Below are positions 25,863-34,732 of a stretch of DNA of 64,000 nt, piece by piece. Positions within the stretch are counted from its first letter, which is position 1. Every line of letters starts with the position of its first letter. Below the pieces are notes generated by a model. It had not been told where the DNA came from and did no database searches. It saw only the letters and a program-made list of their open reading frames with translations. A program made the position numbers and the translations under genes. Source of the stretch: an uncultured Pseudomonadota bacterium (GTDB lineage: Bacteria > Pseudomonadota > Alphaproteobacteria > RF32 > CAG-239); NCBI GenBank assembly GCA_949286215.1, contig CASDYX010000005.1:1-64000 (forward strand), read 5' to 3'.

Positions 25863-27638
25863 CTATTTATAGAGTTTGGGGAGAGGTTGCTCCTCTTTGG
25901 CGCTCTTTATTTTAGACTTACGCACTTTTTCAAAACTCTTGAGGAAGCCCTTCTCGTTAAAAGCTTGGGGTGTTTGCGCATAGAGCAATGCGCCCAACTC
26001 ATCTAAGTATGCTCCAAACTCTTTATCTTGGGCAGCTTTAGCAACTTCTTTTAAGTTGGTGATTTTATCATTGTGCCAACGCTCTCTTCCCCAAGTAACC
26101 AAGCCATCGCGAAGAGCACGGTAATCTTTGCTTTTTAAGGACTTGATGATGTATTTGTCATAATCTTTAATTTCATCGGCATTGGGGCGGCGGCGACCAA
26201 AAATCAGCCAACTGAAAACTATGCCGACCAAGAAGGCTGCAACCGCAATTATATATGCCATATTGGTATTACCTCCGGGGATTGACATATCGGAGAGGTC
26301 TTCCATTGGGCTCTGTTGTGGAGCTAGAGCTTCGTCTGCTTGCGGAAGAGATGGTTGTGCGGCTTTTGCTTGCGTTGAGGGTAAGCCGGCTGATGGCATA
26401 ACTTCAATATTTACTGCCGGCAAAACGGCTCTTTCCATTTGGTTGGTTTGGACATTAAACCAATCAAGCGCAATCTCCGGAATGGTTTGGGCTCCAGATG
26501 TGGTCGGAATATAAACATTGGTGATTTTTTTAACGGCAACGACCTGACCATTTTCAAGCCCGCTTGAGGAAATGGCTTTGTCTGGATATTGTTTCAAATC
26601 CGGGGTTTGTGCAAAGCGGATATCGGGCAATTGATTTTCGGCAATACCTACGGCTTTAAGATATATGGTGCGGCTGACTGCCTCCCCTACCTTAAATTGG
26701 GGTTGGCGCGGTTCCCATTCCGCCATTAAGGCTACTTGTTTGGCAGGCAGCCACCAATTGCTTCCGTTTTCACTCGGGATTGGGCGAACTTTAATGCTTT
26801 GCGGAGCCGCGGTTAACAAAACCGGATTGCGGGTGGCAAACATATCGGCAAAGCCAATGCCGCCCAAATTTCCGCCAAATAAGTCATCAAACGGGTCATT
26901 AAACCCACGCGAACGCGTCAGATAATAGCCTTGAAAGCGGACTTCCGGCGTTTTTAATGTACCGCTTTTTTGCGGAAACAAAGCATAGCGGAAAGTGATT
27001 TCTCTTAGGCTGCGGCCATTGACAATTTTTGAGCCGATTGTAGGTGAGCCTAAGCTCTTGATTATCCAATCATTGTTCCCGTCGTCAATAAACTGCGGGG
27101 CATCTCCTTGAAGACCTCCTGTGTCATAAATGGTGATGGTGTAGTCAATTTGTTGCTGAACATAAGGATTGGTGTTTTCAACTTTGGCAACCATATCAAA
27201 CTTTGGACGATTGGCGTTTTGAGCCGGTTGATTGGGGTTGTTTTGCCCTGCAGACAAGGCTTGATTGGCCGGAATAACATTTAAGGTTATCGGTTGTGTG
27301 GCGAGGTTATCCATCTGAATTGACGGAATTTCTATTGAGCCTGAGTTTTTAGGCATAAGCGCAATCTGCCATTGACGCGACTTGGAAGAAACACCGTTGA
27401 TGTACTTATAGTTAAACGCCGTACCGACCGAATAAACAATAAAATCCTTATCCAAAACACTTAAATCAGGATTGCCTTTATCGTCTCCATCAATGAGTTC
27501 CAACGTCAAGACAAAAGTTTCGCCTTGCGGGACATCGGTGCGATTGACGGTAGCATTAAAAGTTTGCGCCCAAGCTGTCCCTGCTAAAATCACAGAGGCG
27601 ACAAGACTTAAAAACAAATAATTACCTAACTTTTTCAT
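25863..27638 (-). CDS. batD: BatD-type membrane-anchored protein
   Basis: 591 aa. A signal peptide (to about residue 24, ...AGTAWAQ) is followed by a long periplasmic beta-rich region beginning FNATVNRTDVPQGETFVLTL, typical of BatD. Near residue 460 comes one membrane helix (AYIIAVAAFLVGIVFSWLIF), then a cytoplasmic helical tail of about 110 residues. Bat proteins were linked to aerotolerance in Bacteroides and act as a complex with VWA proteins in the periplasm. Its ATG shares one base with the stop of the upstream VWA-TPR gene (TGATG), implying coupled translation. It is the last gene of the cluster. Confidence 0.85.
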   Translation of the reverse strand: MKKLGNYLFLSLVASVILAGTAWAQTFNATVNRTDVPQGETFVLTLELIDGDDKGNPDLSVLDKDFIVYSVGTAFNYKYINGVSSKSRQWQIALMPKNSGSIEIPSIQMDNLATQPITLNVIPANQALSAGQNNPNQPAQNANRPKFDMVAKVENTNPYVQQQIDYTITIYDTGGLQGDAPQFIDDGNNDWIIKSLGSPTIGSKIVNGRSLREITFRYALFPQKSGTLKTPEVRFQGYYLTRSRGFNDPFDDLFGGNLGGIGFADMFATRNPVLLTAAPQSIKVRPIPSENGSNWWLPAKQVALMAEWEPRQPQFKVGEAVSRTIYLKAVGIAENQLPDIRFAQTPDLKQYPDKAISSSGLENGQVVAVKKITNVYIPTTSGAQTIPEIALDWFNVQTNQMERAVLPAVNIEVMPSAGLPSTQAKAAQPSLPQADEALAPQQSPMEDLSDMSIPGGNTNMAYIIAVAAFLVGIVFSWLIFGRRRPNADEIKDYDKYIIKSLKSKDYRALRDGLVTWGRERWHNDKITNLKEVAKAAQDKEFGAYLDELGALLYAQTPQAFNEKGFLKSFEKVRKSKIKSAKEEQPLPKLYK

Positions 27639-29419
27639 CAGCGACCTCGATTATAACGATTTTTACGATATTCTTGATAAATAAACGCCCGCAACAACCC
27701 TCCCGGATCCTCGGGAATTTCACGATATTGTTGCTCGCGAGCCTGAACTTCTTCATTATATTTAGTATTTTCGTCCCCTTCTTGCAATGCTTGAGGAATT
27801 GGTGAAGCGTCTTTTTTGGCTTCTTTATTCTCTTTATCAAGTGGGGCTTTATTTTCTTGCTCATCAACAGCTTGAGACGGGGTGGATTTATCCTCTTTTT
27901 CTTCTTGTTTGCTTTGAGAGGATTGTTCTTTTTGTTGTGTGTTTTCTTGCTTAGAGGAATTTTGTGCTTGGTTCTTATCCTCTGGATTTTGCTGAGAATC
28001 CTGAGCGCTCTGAGAGGATTGCTGTTCATTGCTCTCTGATTGCGACTTGTTTTGTTGATTTGAAGATGAAGAATCTTGGTTTTCTTGCTGGTCTTTATTA
28101 TCTTGCTGATTTTGTGAAGATGAAGACTGTTGCTGTTGTTGCTGTTTTTGTTGCTTCAAATACTCCAAATTAAATTTGGCGTCTTCATGATTGGGAGTGG
28201 TCTTTAGAACTTCCTCATATTTTTTAATGGCTTCATCTAACTTACCGCTTTTGGCCAAGGCGTTGCCCTGATTATAAAGCGCTTCAGCATCTTGCGAAGA
28301 TGAAAACAACTCAAAAGCTTTTTTGTAATCTCCTTGACGATAATAGCTGGAGGCTTGCCAATTCTTATCCTCAAAAGTTTGAGCGGCTTTTTCATATTGT
28401 CCGGCATTGAAGGCTTTTAGGGCATCTTGATTATTATTGGTCAAAAATCCGGCTTGCGCGGTTGGCATCATCATAACCATTAGGGTAATGATTAAAATTC
28501 CGCGACGGAAAAAATACAAACAGAACAATAGCGGCAACAGTGTTAAATAATAGCCATAATCAAGCCAAGAAAGGCGCATATTTTCACTTTGTTTTAACTG
28601 CTCGGAGGCTTCGGCATTTATCACATTGGCCAGAGTTTGAATATCGGCATCGTTTGAGGAAGTGCGAATATACTCACCACCGCCGCTTTTAGCCAACATT
28701 TTTAGTCTTTCGGAATCTCCTTTTTGCATGGCTACAACATTGACCCTAAAACCTGATGTTTTAGCTCTTTCAGCTGCTCTTAGTGCAAAGTCTAATCTCT
28801 CGCCGATATCCGAACTAAAAATGACGATATTGCCTTTGGCATATCCGGCATTTTTAAATTTCTCCACCGCTAAATCTATAGCACGGTCGGGGCGATCGCC
28901 GTTTGAAGGCATAAGGCTAAAATCAAGCCTTGGCAAAAGGTTGTTTAACAAACGGGTGTCTTCGGTCAGAGGGCTGATTAAGTACGGCTCATCACTATAA
29001 ACTATCAAACCGCTTTGCGTGGCGGGTATCATCTTCAAAAAGTCTGAAATCTCAAACTTGGCACGCGTGAGGCGGCTTGGAGTTAAGTCTTTTTCGGCCA
29101 TGTCGGTTGAGAGGTTGAGCGCAATCATTACCGGATTTTCAGGCGTCATATTAGGGATTTCTTGTTTCTTCCAGGTCGGGCCGGCGGCGGCAATAATTCC
29201 TAAAACAAATCCCAACATTCCCAACCACAAGATAAATTTTCTTTGTGTGGAACTGCCCTTTACCAACAAAAAATCAAGCAAATTTTTATCGCAGACATTA
29301 GCCCAGGAGGAAACTCTTGCTAAGCCTTGAAACTGCTTCCACGAAAAGAGAAGCGGAATAACCAACAATACCAAAACTAAAGGGCGAATAAAATGAAATT
29401 CGGTTATAAATTCTGACAT
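27638..29419 (-). CDS. batB: BatB-BatC fusion: VWA domain plus TPR, Ser/Gln-rich tail
   Basis: 593 aa. Two N-terminal membrane helices (about 12-26 and 62-80), a VWA domain (about 96-270) and a third helix (about 285-325) match BatB. TPR-like repeats (about 340-430: YRQGDYKKAFELF, YNQGNALAKSGKLDEAIKKYEEVL) match BatC. About 110 residues of Gln/Ser/Asn/Glu-rich low complexity follow. The VWA metal site, normally DxSxS, reads ALNLSTDM: N102, S104 and D106, so the first Asp and the second Ser are changed. It starts 4 bases after BatA's stop. The fusion BatB/BatC is known in other species. Confidence 0.85.
   Translation of the reverse strand: MSEFITEFHFIRPLVLVLLVIPLLFSWKQFQGLARVSSWANVCDKNLLDFLLVKGSSTQRKFILWLGMLGFVLGIIAAAGPTWKKQEIPNMTPENPVMIALNLSTDMAEKDLTPSRLTRAKFEISDFLKMIPATQSGLIVYSDEPYLISPLTEDTRLLNNLLPRLDFSLMPSNGDRPDRAIDLAVEKFKNAGYAKGNIVIFSSDIGERLDFALRAAERAKTSGFRVNVVAMQKGDSERLKMLAKSGGGEYIRTSSNDADIQTLANVINAEASEQLKQSENMRLSWLDYGYYLTLLPLLFCLYFFRRGILIITLMVMMMPTAQAGFLTNNNQDALKAFNAGQYEKAAQTFEDKNWQASSYYRQGDYKKAFELFSSSQDAEALYNQGNALAKSGKLDEAIKKYEEVLKTTPNHEDAKFNLEYLKQQKQQQQQQSSSSQNQQDNKDQQENQDSSSSNQQNKSQSESNEQQSSQSAQDSQQNPEDKNQAQNSSKQENTQQKEQSSQSKQEEKEDKSTPSQAVDEQENKAPLDKENKEAKKDASPIPQALQEGDENTKYNEEVQAREQQYREIPEDPGGLLRAFIYQEYRKNRYNRGR
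28020..28150. repeat. Ser/Gln-rich low-complexity coding region
   Basis: Runs of Gln (six in a row) and Ser (four in a row, twice) codons in the BatB-BatC tail give imperfect TTG/TTC-type repeats on the plus strand. It is compositionally biased coding sequence rather than a mobile repeat. Confidence 0.6.
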
Positions 29420-29422
29420 TTT

Positions 29423-30427
29423 TTATCTTCCCTTTCTGATTTGCCATACCAAAAGCATTCCCAAAACTAACGCCGCTAACAACGGAATATAGTAATATTC
29501 TTTGGTCTCTTGAACAAAGTTATCTTCATTTTGGGTGGGTTCAAGCTCATCAATGGCGGCATAAACTTGCTGCAAGCTCTCGGTATCGCGGGCACGGAAA
29601 TAAGTGCCTGAAGTGTCATCAGCAATTTGTTTAAGGCCGGCTTCATCTACCTCGCCACCCAATCTTAGTCCAAAGAAAGAGGAAAAGTCTCTTCTATCTC
29701 CCCCAACGCCGATTGTGTAAATTTTTACTCCGGCTTCTTTGGCTAATTTGATAGCTTGAGGCAAAGTTATTGCACCGTCGTTATTCTCGCCATCGGTCAA
29801 AAGAATGATGACTTTATCTTGCGCATTGGGACTATCTTTCAGGCTTTTGAGTGCCAAGCCCAGAGCATCACCTATAGCCGTGGAATTTCCGGCCATTCCT
29901 GCCTGCATGGAATAGAGAATTTGCTTAACAGCGGCTTTATCATAAGTAATCGGGGATTGCAGATAAGCCCTTGTGCCAAACAATATCAGCCCTATTCTGT
30001 CATCGGCACGGCGGTCGATAAATTCGCCGGCAACTTTTTTAACGGCATTCAGCCTACTTACCGGACGACGATTTATCACAAAATCAGGTTCTTCCATAGA
30101 ATTTGAAATATCCATCACCAGCAAGACATCTCGGCTTTGGCTATGGATACGAATCGGCTCTCCGACCCATTGCGGGCGAGACATGGCACAAACCAATAAA
30201 GCAAAGACGGCAAACAACTCCCAAAAATGAAGCGAGAGTTTTGAAGAATCGCTTACATTGACTTGCCCCCAAACGCTTCCCGACTTCAGATTAATATTGG
30301 CTAAATCTTTCAAAAAAGGAACGTGCAGAGCGTCGCCATGCATTCCTTTTAGGGGAGAAAATAAATAGCGTACGACAAAAGGCAGCAAGAGCAACAAAAA
30401 CATTAAGGGATAGGCAATATGTATCAT
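29423..30427 (-). CDS. batA: BatA-type VWA domain protein
   Basis: 334 aa from the ATG at 30427, which has AGGAG seven bases upstream and overlaps the preceding stop as ATGA. Membrane helices at about 4-22 and 66-82 and a C-terminal one (IPLLAALVLGMLLVW) enclose a periplasmic VWA domain. Its metal site is intact: DISNS (D106, S108, S110), with LLTDGENNDG downstream. In Bat clusters BatA and BatB are paired VWA subunits. The neighbours DUF4381 (upstream) and BatBC, BatD (downstream) confirm the assignment. Confidence 0.88.
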   Translation of the reverse strand: MIHIAYPLMFLLLLLPFVVRYLFSPLKGMHGDALHVPFLKDLANINLKSGSVWGQVNVSDSSKLSLHFWELFAVFALLVCAMSRPQWVGEPIRIHSQSRDVLLVMDISNSMEEPDFVINRRPVSRLNAVKKVAGEFIDRRADDRIGLILFGTRAYLQSPITYDKAAVKQILYSMQAGMAGNSTAIGDALGLALKSLKDSPNAQDKVIILLTDGENNDGAITLPQAIKLAKEAGVKIYTIGVGGDRRDFSSFFGLRLGGEVDEAGLKQIADDTSGTYFRARDTESLQQVYAAIDELEPTQNEDNFVQETKEYYYIPLLAALVLGMLLVWQIRKGR

Positions 30428-30885
30428 AGATTTTCTCCTATCCATGAAATGCAAAATTGTTTGATTTCTTTTATCTCTTTTGTGCCATAGCCCTTGGCAT
30501 TCTCATTCATATAAGGGGCATTTAACAACAAGCCTGCTTCTGCTTCATTTAATTTTTGGCGGCAATGGAGGTGCAAAAAATCAAGCCAATCTTGTCCATA
30601 GAGAGTGGCCGCTTTAGGATATTTCAGGACACAAATTCGGCGCAGAATTTCGGATGCTTGTTTGGCGGCCAAGACGGGGTTAGCCTCGGCTATGGCTTCA
30701 ATTAATTTTCGAGCGTAGCGTTTTTTGCTTTTGCGGCGCAAATACAAGATAACTTTGATGAGCACAATCGCCCCAATGATACTGAGCCCAATCACCCACC
30801 AGCCATAGGCCAGAGGAAAAGCCGAAACGCCATCGGGCAAATGAATATCTCTTAATTCGGGTAAATTATCTTGCAGTTGAGGCAT
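30424..30885 (-). CDS. DUF4381 membrane protein
   Basis: 153 aa with one membrane helix at about residues 27-47 (WWVIGLSIIGAIVLIKVILYL), a basic inner flank (RRKSKKRYARK) and a cytoplasmic helical domain, matching DUF4381, a family found next to MoxR, DUF58 and VWA genes. AAAGGAACAAAAC precedes the ATG. Its stop overlaps the BatA start by 4 bases. The MoxR ATPase and DUF58 genes that normally open such operons are missing upstream; a lipoprotein gene stands there instead. Confidence 0.78.
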   Translation of the reverse strand: MPQLQDNLPELRDIHLPDGVSAFPLAYGWWVIGLSIIGAIVLIKVILYLRRKSKKRYARKLIEAIAEANPVLAAKQASEILRRICVLKYPKAATLYGQDWLDFLHLHCRQKLNEAEAGLLLNAPYMNENAKGYGTKEIKEIKQFCISWIGENL

Positions 30886-30969
30886 GTTTTGTTCCTTTCT
30901 TCGCTTTTATAAATTTAAGCGTTTCATCCTTAAAAATCAACCCGAACAAATAAAGAATCACAAAATGAT

Positions 30970-30993
30970 TAAGGGCAACCAAAGTTGCCCTTA
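30970..30993 (-). terminator. Hairpin after the lipoprotein hydrolase gene
   Basis: A perfect 10-bp stem TAAGGGCAAC / GTTGCCCTTA with loop CAAA follows the hydrolase stop directly. The T stretch beyond it on the minus strand is weak, so some read-through into the DUF4381-bat genes is possible. Confidence 0.5.
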
Positions 30994-30998
30994 ACTTG

Positions 30999-32249
30999 CT
31001 ACTTAAAATAGGTAAAACGGCACCTTTGCGATAAGATTTCATTATCTTTGAGGTTTTGTGTGCCATTGGCAATCATTTCTATCACTCGGTCGTCATTGTC
31101 ATATTCGGTATGGGCCGTAACCGGATTGACCACACCGGCTCCAAAGACCGATATTTCTTCAGCAATGTTGATATTAACATTCGTGACTTCGGGACACATT
31201 CTGGAATCAATGTAATTATCAACAAATTCTTGCGGCAGACCATAGCTCAACAAATCATTCGGGTCAGAAAACGCCACAATATTTATGCGCTTAAAGACAC
31301 GGCTTTTATAGTTTTTGCCTTTCTTGCTGCAATAAGACGGAATTTGTCCGGTTACTTGAGGTTGCGGACCGGCAATTTGTAACAGAGGTAATTGGTTTGC
31401 CAGCATAAATACCGTCATTTCTTTGTTTTGCAGTTCTTCCAAAATCAACCGGACATCGGCACGTTGTTTGATTTGTTCTTGCTCATCAAGAGCGGCAACC
31501 GTGTTAACAATGTCAGTTAAGCTATCCATTAAGATTTTACTGCCCAAACTATGGGTAATGAAAATGATATTATCTCGCGTTAAATCTTTGATTTGGTTAT
31601 AGGAAGAAACGGTACAAATCTGCTTTTTGTTTGGTTCAAGCTGTTCCCAAGAACGACTTAACATCCAACAGGTGGATTGCTTAGTTGCATTTAAGATATG
31701 GTTATTTTTATCGGTGACATAAATCTCGGGGTCAGGAATAACATCATCCAAAAACTTTTTCATGGTATGGTTAAATGCGGCTCTCTTATGCTCATAAAGC
31801 CCAGAAGTATCATAATCTAAAATACGTTTTTGGGTTGATGTGTTAATTGACCAACTCAATTCATAAAAAATCAAATCTTTGGTGCCGGTTTCATTTTGCA
31901 TGCGGGTCACGCGCAAATTACCAATCTCGGTCTTTTTATCATCAGGATCAATCAAGACGATATTTTTATCACGACGTGAGAAAACATTTAGCCCCATACT
32001 CTTAGCCAAATTCTCTCTAATACGGGTAGCATAGCCCGGCGTATGCGTGCCAACCCCGTGAACCATCATAACCTTAACAACTTTGTTTTGCTTAAACATA
32101 TCGTTAATTCCGGGTAAGGGCGTACCTTGAATTTCACACTGGCGAGTGTCTTCCTTTTGGTCGTTTAACAAGGCTTCGGCTACTCCTCTGCCAAAAGAGG
32201 CGCACCCACTCAAACTCATCATGATTAAAATCAGTAGTATTTTTTGCAT
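30999..32249 (-). CDS. Lipoprotein with alpha/beta-hydrolase fold
   Basis: 416 aa. The signal peptide ends in a lipobox LSGC (C16), so the protein is lipid-anchored in the envelope. The hydrolase signatures are the oxyanion-type loop MMVHGVGTHTPG (61-72) and the nucleophile elbow FITHSLGSK with S234. Candidate acid (FSDPNDLLSYG) and base (VTAHTEYDND) residues follow in the right order. No close family is recognised; esterase or lipase activity is a reasonable guess. There is no clear Shine-Dalgarno sequence before the ATG. It is upstream of the bat genes, separated by a weak hairpin. Confidence 0.68.
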   Translation of the reverse strand: MQKILLILIMMSLSGCASFGRGVAEALLNDQKEDTRQCEIQGTPLPGINDMFKQNKVVKVMMVHGVGTHTPGYATRIRENLAKSMGLNVFSRRDKNIVLIDPDDKKTEIGNLRVTRMQNETGTKDLIFYELSWSINTSTQKRILDYDTSGLYEHKRAAFNHTMKKFLDDVIPDPEIYVTDKNNHILNATKQSTCWMLSRSWEQLEPNKKQICTVSSYNQIKDLTRDNIIFITHSLGSKILMDSLTDIVNTVAALDEQEQIKQRADVRLILEELQNKEMTVFMLANQLPLLQIAGPQPQVTGQIPSYCSKKGKNYKSRVFKRINIVAFSDPNDLLSYGLPQEFVDNYIDSRMCPEVTNVNINIAEEISVFGAGVVNPVTAHTEYDNDDRVIEMIANGTQNLKDNEILSQRCRFTYFK

Positions 32250-32351
32250 CGGCTTAGTCCATAAATTTTATTAATTGCGCGAATTTTAATTTATCTTAAA
32301 GATTATTGCAATATCATGTAGAAACTAAATAATAACTTGGTATGTATAACA

Positions 32352-32789
32352 ATGAAAGTTCTGGTACAAAGAGTAACTTCGGCATCTGTGAAAGTGGATA
32401 AAAAAATTGTCGGCAAAATCGCTAAGGGATTTTTGCTGTTTATCGGCGTGCAAAAAGGTGACACCCCGCAACAAGCCGATTATTTGGCTAAAAAAGTTGC
32501 TAATTTGCGTATTTTTGAAGACGATGACGGAAAAATGAACCTCTCTATCCAAGATGTCGACGGTGAAGTCTTAGCCATTTCGCAATTCACTTTAGCCGGA
32601 GATACATCGCGTGGGAATCGCCCCGGATTTGAAACTGCCGCACGACCGGAAGAAGCCAAACCCTTATATGAATATTTTGTGCAGCAGCTGAAAAGCTACA
32701 ACCTTAAAGTCGAAACCGGAATTTTTCAGGCGGAGATGTTGGTGTCTTTGGTCAACGACGGACCGTGCACCTTTATTTTGGAAAAATAA
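32352..32789 (+). CDS. dtd: D-aminoacyl-tRNA deacylase
   Basis: 145 aa. Dtd hydrolyses D-amino acids wrongly attached to tRNA. The two signatures that pair across the dimer are present: [17 protein letters not shown] (about 77-93) and the Gly-cisPro end [11 protein letters not shown] (about 135-145). The frame is open from a TTG at 32337, but conserved family starts (MKVLVQRV) fit the ATG at 32352. A Shine-Dalgarno sequence is not obvious at either. It stands alone, divergent from the lipoprotein hydrolase. Confidence 0.92.
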   Translation: MKVLVQRVTSASVKVDKKIVGKIAKGFLLFIGVQKGDTPQQADYLAKKVANLRIFEDDDGKMNLSIQDVDGEVLAISQFTLAGDTSRGNRPGFETAARPEEAKPLYEYFVQQLKSYNLKVETGIFQAEMLVSLVNDGPCTFILEK

Positions 32790-32844
32790 AAATAAATTTT
32801 AACCTTTTTGACTTATTCTTATTCAAGCTAAAAGGATTATTAAG

Positions 32845-33663
32845 ATGAGTGATGAACAAAACCAATTAACACAACCAATTCAAGCTCAGGTAGGAGAACT
32901 GCCGATTACGAGTTTTCCGACTATTTATAAGTTATTGGTAAAATTAAACTATGCGCAACAAGATGAAATTTTGCACCTAGAAAAGCAGCTTTATCACTTG
33001 ACTAAAGAAAGTCCTAATGACATAAACGGCTTGATTTTGCTCATGCAAGAGCAGATTATGCGCGGAGAACAACAAAAAGCCAAGGCCCTCGCCTACAAAA
33101 TTTGGGACTTGGGCGGTGATATGTCGCCGGCTATGGAGGCTTTATTTATCTCCAACCTTATCAATCTTGGGCTTACAGATATGGCCGGTGTTTTGCTCAA
33201 ACCTAAATTTGACGCCACAAAAAGTTTTATTAATATCTTTTTTGCGCAGATGATTAAATATGCAGCCATCGTCGGCAATTTGGATTATTTGGAAAGAATC
33301 GCCGTTTGCGATGCAAATTTTGACAGGAAAAAAGCTCTGCAGGAATTTATTAATGTCTTCAAATATTTGAACGCGCTTGAGCATTTCAAAACTTTGCAAA
33401 AAACTTTAATCAATATGATTAAAGATGTGGTTTTGAGCCTTGATTTTAATCTATATACCGACCGCGGCTTCACAGATTTGGAAATTGTCGTCTTTGTGGG
33501 GGACGAGGCCGGAGACAAGGAAGTTTTACGTAACAAACTTGAAATGCAAATTACCGCTTATTGTGCGGCAAAATCACTCCCCAGATTCAACAACTTATGC
33601 TATGTGGTTCGCTCAATTAAAGAGCACCCGTCTTTGCTGGAGAGTTCGACACCGGCGTTATAA
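32845..33663 (+). CDS. Hypothetical 272-aa helical-repeat protein
   Basis: A soluble protein, helical through about residue 200 with TPR-like spacing (NGLILLMQEQIMRGEQQKAKALAYKIW; MEALFISNLINLGLTDMAGVLL), then a short mixed domain ending in CYVVRSIKEHP. No family is recognised and no signal peptide is seen. AAAGGATTATTAAG precedes the ATG. The last 47 bases overlap the convergent gene at 33617, an unusually long tail-to-tail overlap. Confidence 0.65.
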   Translation: MSDEQNQLTQPIQAQVGELPITSFPTIYKLLVKLNYAQQDEILHLEKQLYHLTKESPNDINGLILLMQEQIMRGEQQKAKALAYKIWDLGGDMSPAMEALFISNLINLGLTDMAGVLLKPKFDATKSFINIFFAQMIKYAAIVGNLDYLERIAVCDANFDRKKALQEFINVFKYLNALEHFKTLQKTLINMIKDVVLSLDFNLYTDRGFTDLEIVVFVGDEAGDKEVLRNKLEMQITAYCAAKSLPRFNNLCYVVRSIKEHPSLLESSTPAL

Positions 33664-34732
33664 TCGGCGGTAATCCGGCGTCATTATTCTTTTTGCGTTG
33701 TTTAATCTCTAACTCGGTAATGATTTTATCTGCCGCTTTGGCAAAAAGCTGTTTCATTAATTTAGAGGCGACTTCTTGCTCATCTTCGCTTGAATTAAAC
33801 AAGACAAAGCGATTTTGGTGTTCGGTATTGGTTTCTTCCGTGGCGGGATTATAACTTTCAAGTGAAATAACCATTTGCAAGCGGTTGGTTTCGGCATTTA
33901 TCGGGTCAACCTTGGCACGCAAAACTTTCGGCGTTATCACAAAATCCGCCAATTCTTTTTTATCGGTAATATAAAAGTACTCGCTTTTGACAAACATCTC
34001 ACGCAGAATTTCTGAATATTTGGCTGAGGAAGTGTTATTGAAAAACTCTGTCGGCGAAATAAAAATCAGCCCTTTGCTAGCCGCTTTGGCCGCTAAATAA
34101 TCATCCTCTTGCGATGAAGAAGGTTCTTCAATCGTTTGCGGAATTTCTTGTTGAACTTCGTCCGGTTGCGTTTCCGGTGCATAGAGAGCTTGTTTTTGCG
34201 AAACATCCACTTCTGATGGTTGTGTTTCTTGAGCAACAGTTTTTTGCTCCTCTACTGGCTCAATATCTTGCTGAGTTTCATTTATTTCTTCTTCGGGCTC
34301 AGATGCATTTTTTTGGCGATTTAAGGCCTCATCAATGGCGGCAAAAATGTTTTTGCCTGAAATGTAACCCGTAACCTCAACACAAATTTCATCCGGAGTT
34401 TGCTTGGTGGTACGAATTGCCATGTCTTCAATGCTGTTATCTACCAAATTATAGACCATAACATTAAAATCATGGTCATTCAATTCAACATGAGCATTCT
34501 TTAAATCAGGCAAAGAGCTAACAGCCAAATAACTTGCTTTGTCCGTTACTCGAACACGCACAGTTGATCTAGCCTCTCCGGCTTTGATTTTTTCACAATC
34601 CGTGCCGTAAACAGAGATAACATCACTATCCAAAGACGATGTGTCTAAGGAAACATCATTATCTGCAGCTTGGGCTAAAGGCACGCCCAATAAGGCAACC
34701 ACTAAAGCAGTTAAGAATCGCAACTTTACCAC
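33617..34732 (-). CDS. Exported protein, possibly related to LpoB/CsgG-type accessory proteins
   Basis: 371 aa with a cleavable signal peptide (to about residue 22, ...GVPLAQAAD). An N-terminal mature domain (about 25-130) is followed by a Glu/Gln-rich linker (about 140-205) and a C-terminal domain (about 215-350) with segments FISPTEFFNN, DFVITPKVLRA and RLQMVISLESYNPATEE. That order resembles the TolB-N-like fold of LpoB/CsgG/FlgO proteins, but the match is faint. The start is GTG at 34732, overlapping the upstream lipoprotein gene by 7 bases; a TTG 9 bases further on is an alternative. Co-expression with that lipoprotein is very likely. Confidence 0.6.
   Translation of the reverse strand: MVKLRFLTALVVALLGVPLAQAADNDVSLDTSSLDSDVISVYGTDCEKIKAGEARSTVRVRVTDKASYLAVSSLPDLKNAHVELNDHDFNVMVYNLVDNSIEDMAIRTTKQTPDEICVEVTGYISGKNIFAAIDEALNRQKNASEPEEEINETQQDIEPVEEQKTVAQETQPSEVDVSQKQALYAPETQPDEVQQEIPQTIEEPSSSQEDDYLAAKAASKGLIFISPTEFFNNTSSAKYSEILREMFVKSEYFYITDKKELADFVITPKVLRAKVDPINAETNRLQMVISLESYNPATEETNTEHQNRFVLFNSSEDEQEVASKLMKQLFAKAADKIITELEIKQRKKNNDAGLPPIITPVSNSPAKTGAL

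Noticed and set aside
30866..31072. 68-codon minus-strand frame bridging DUF4381 and the hydrolase
   Set aside because: Most of it overlaps the hydrolase end or the hairpin in another frame, and no ribosome site supports it.
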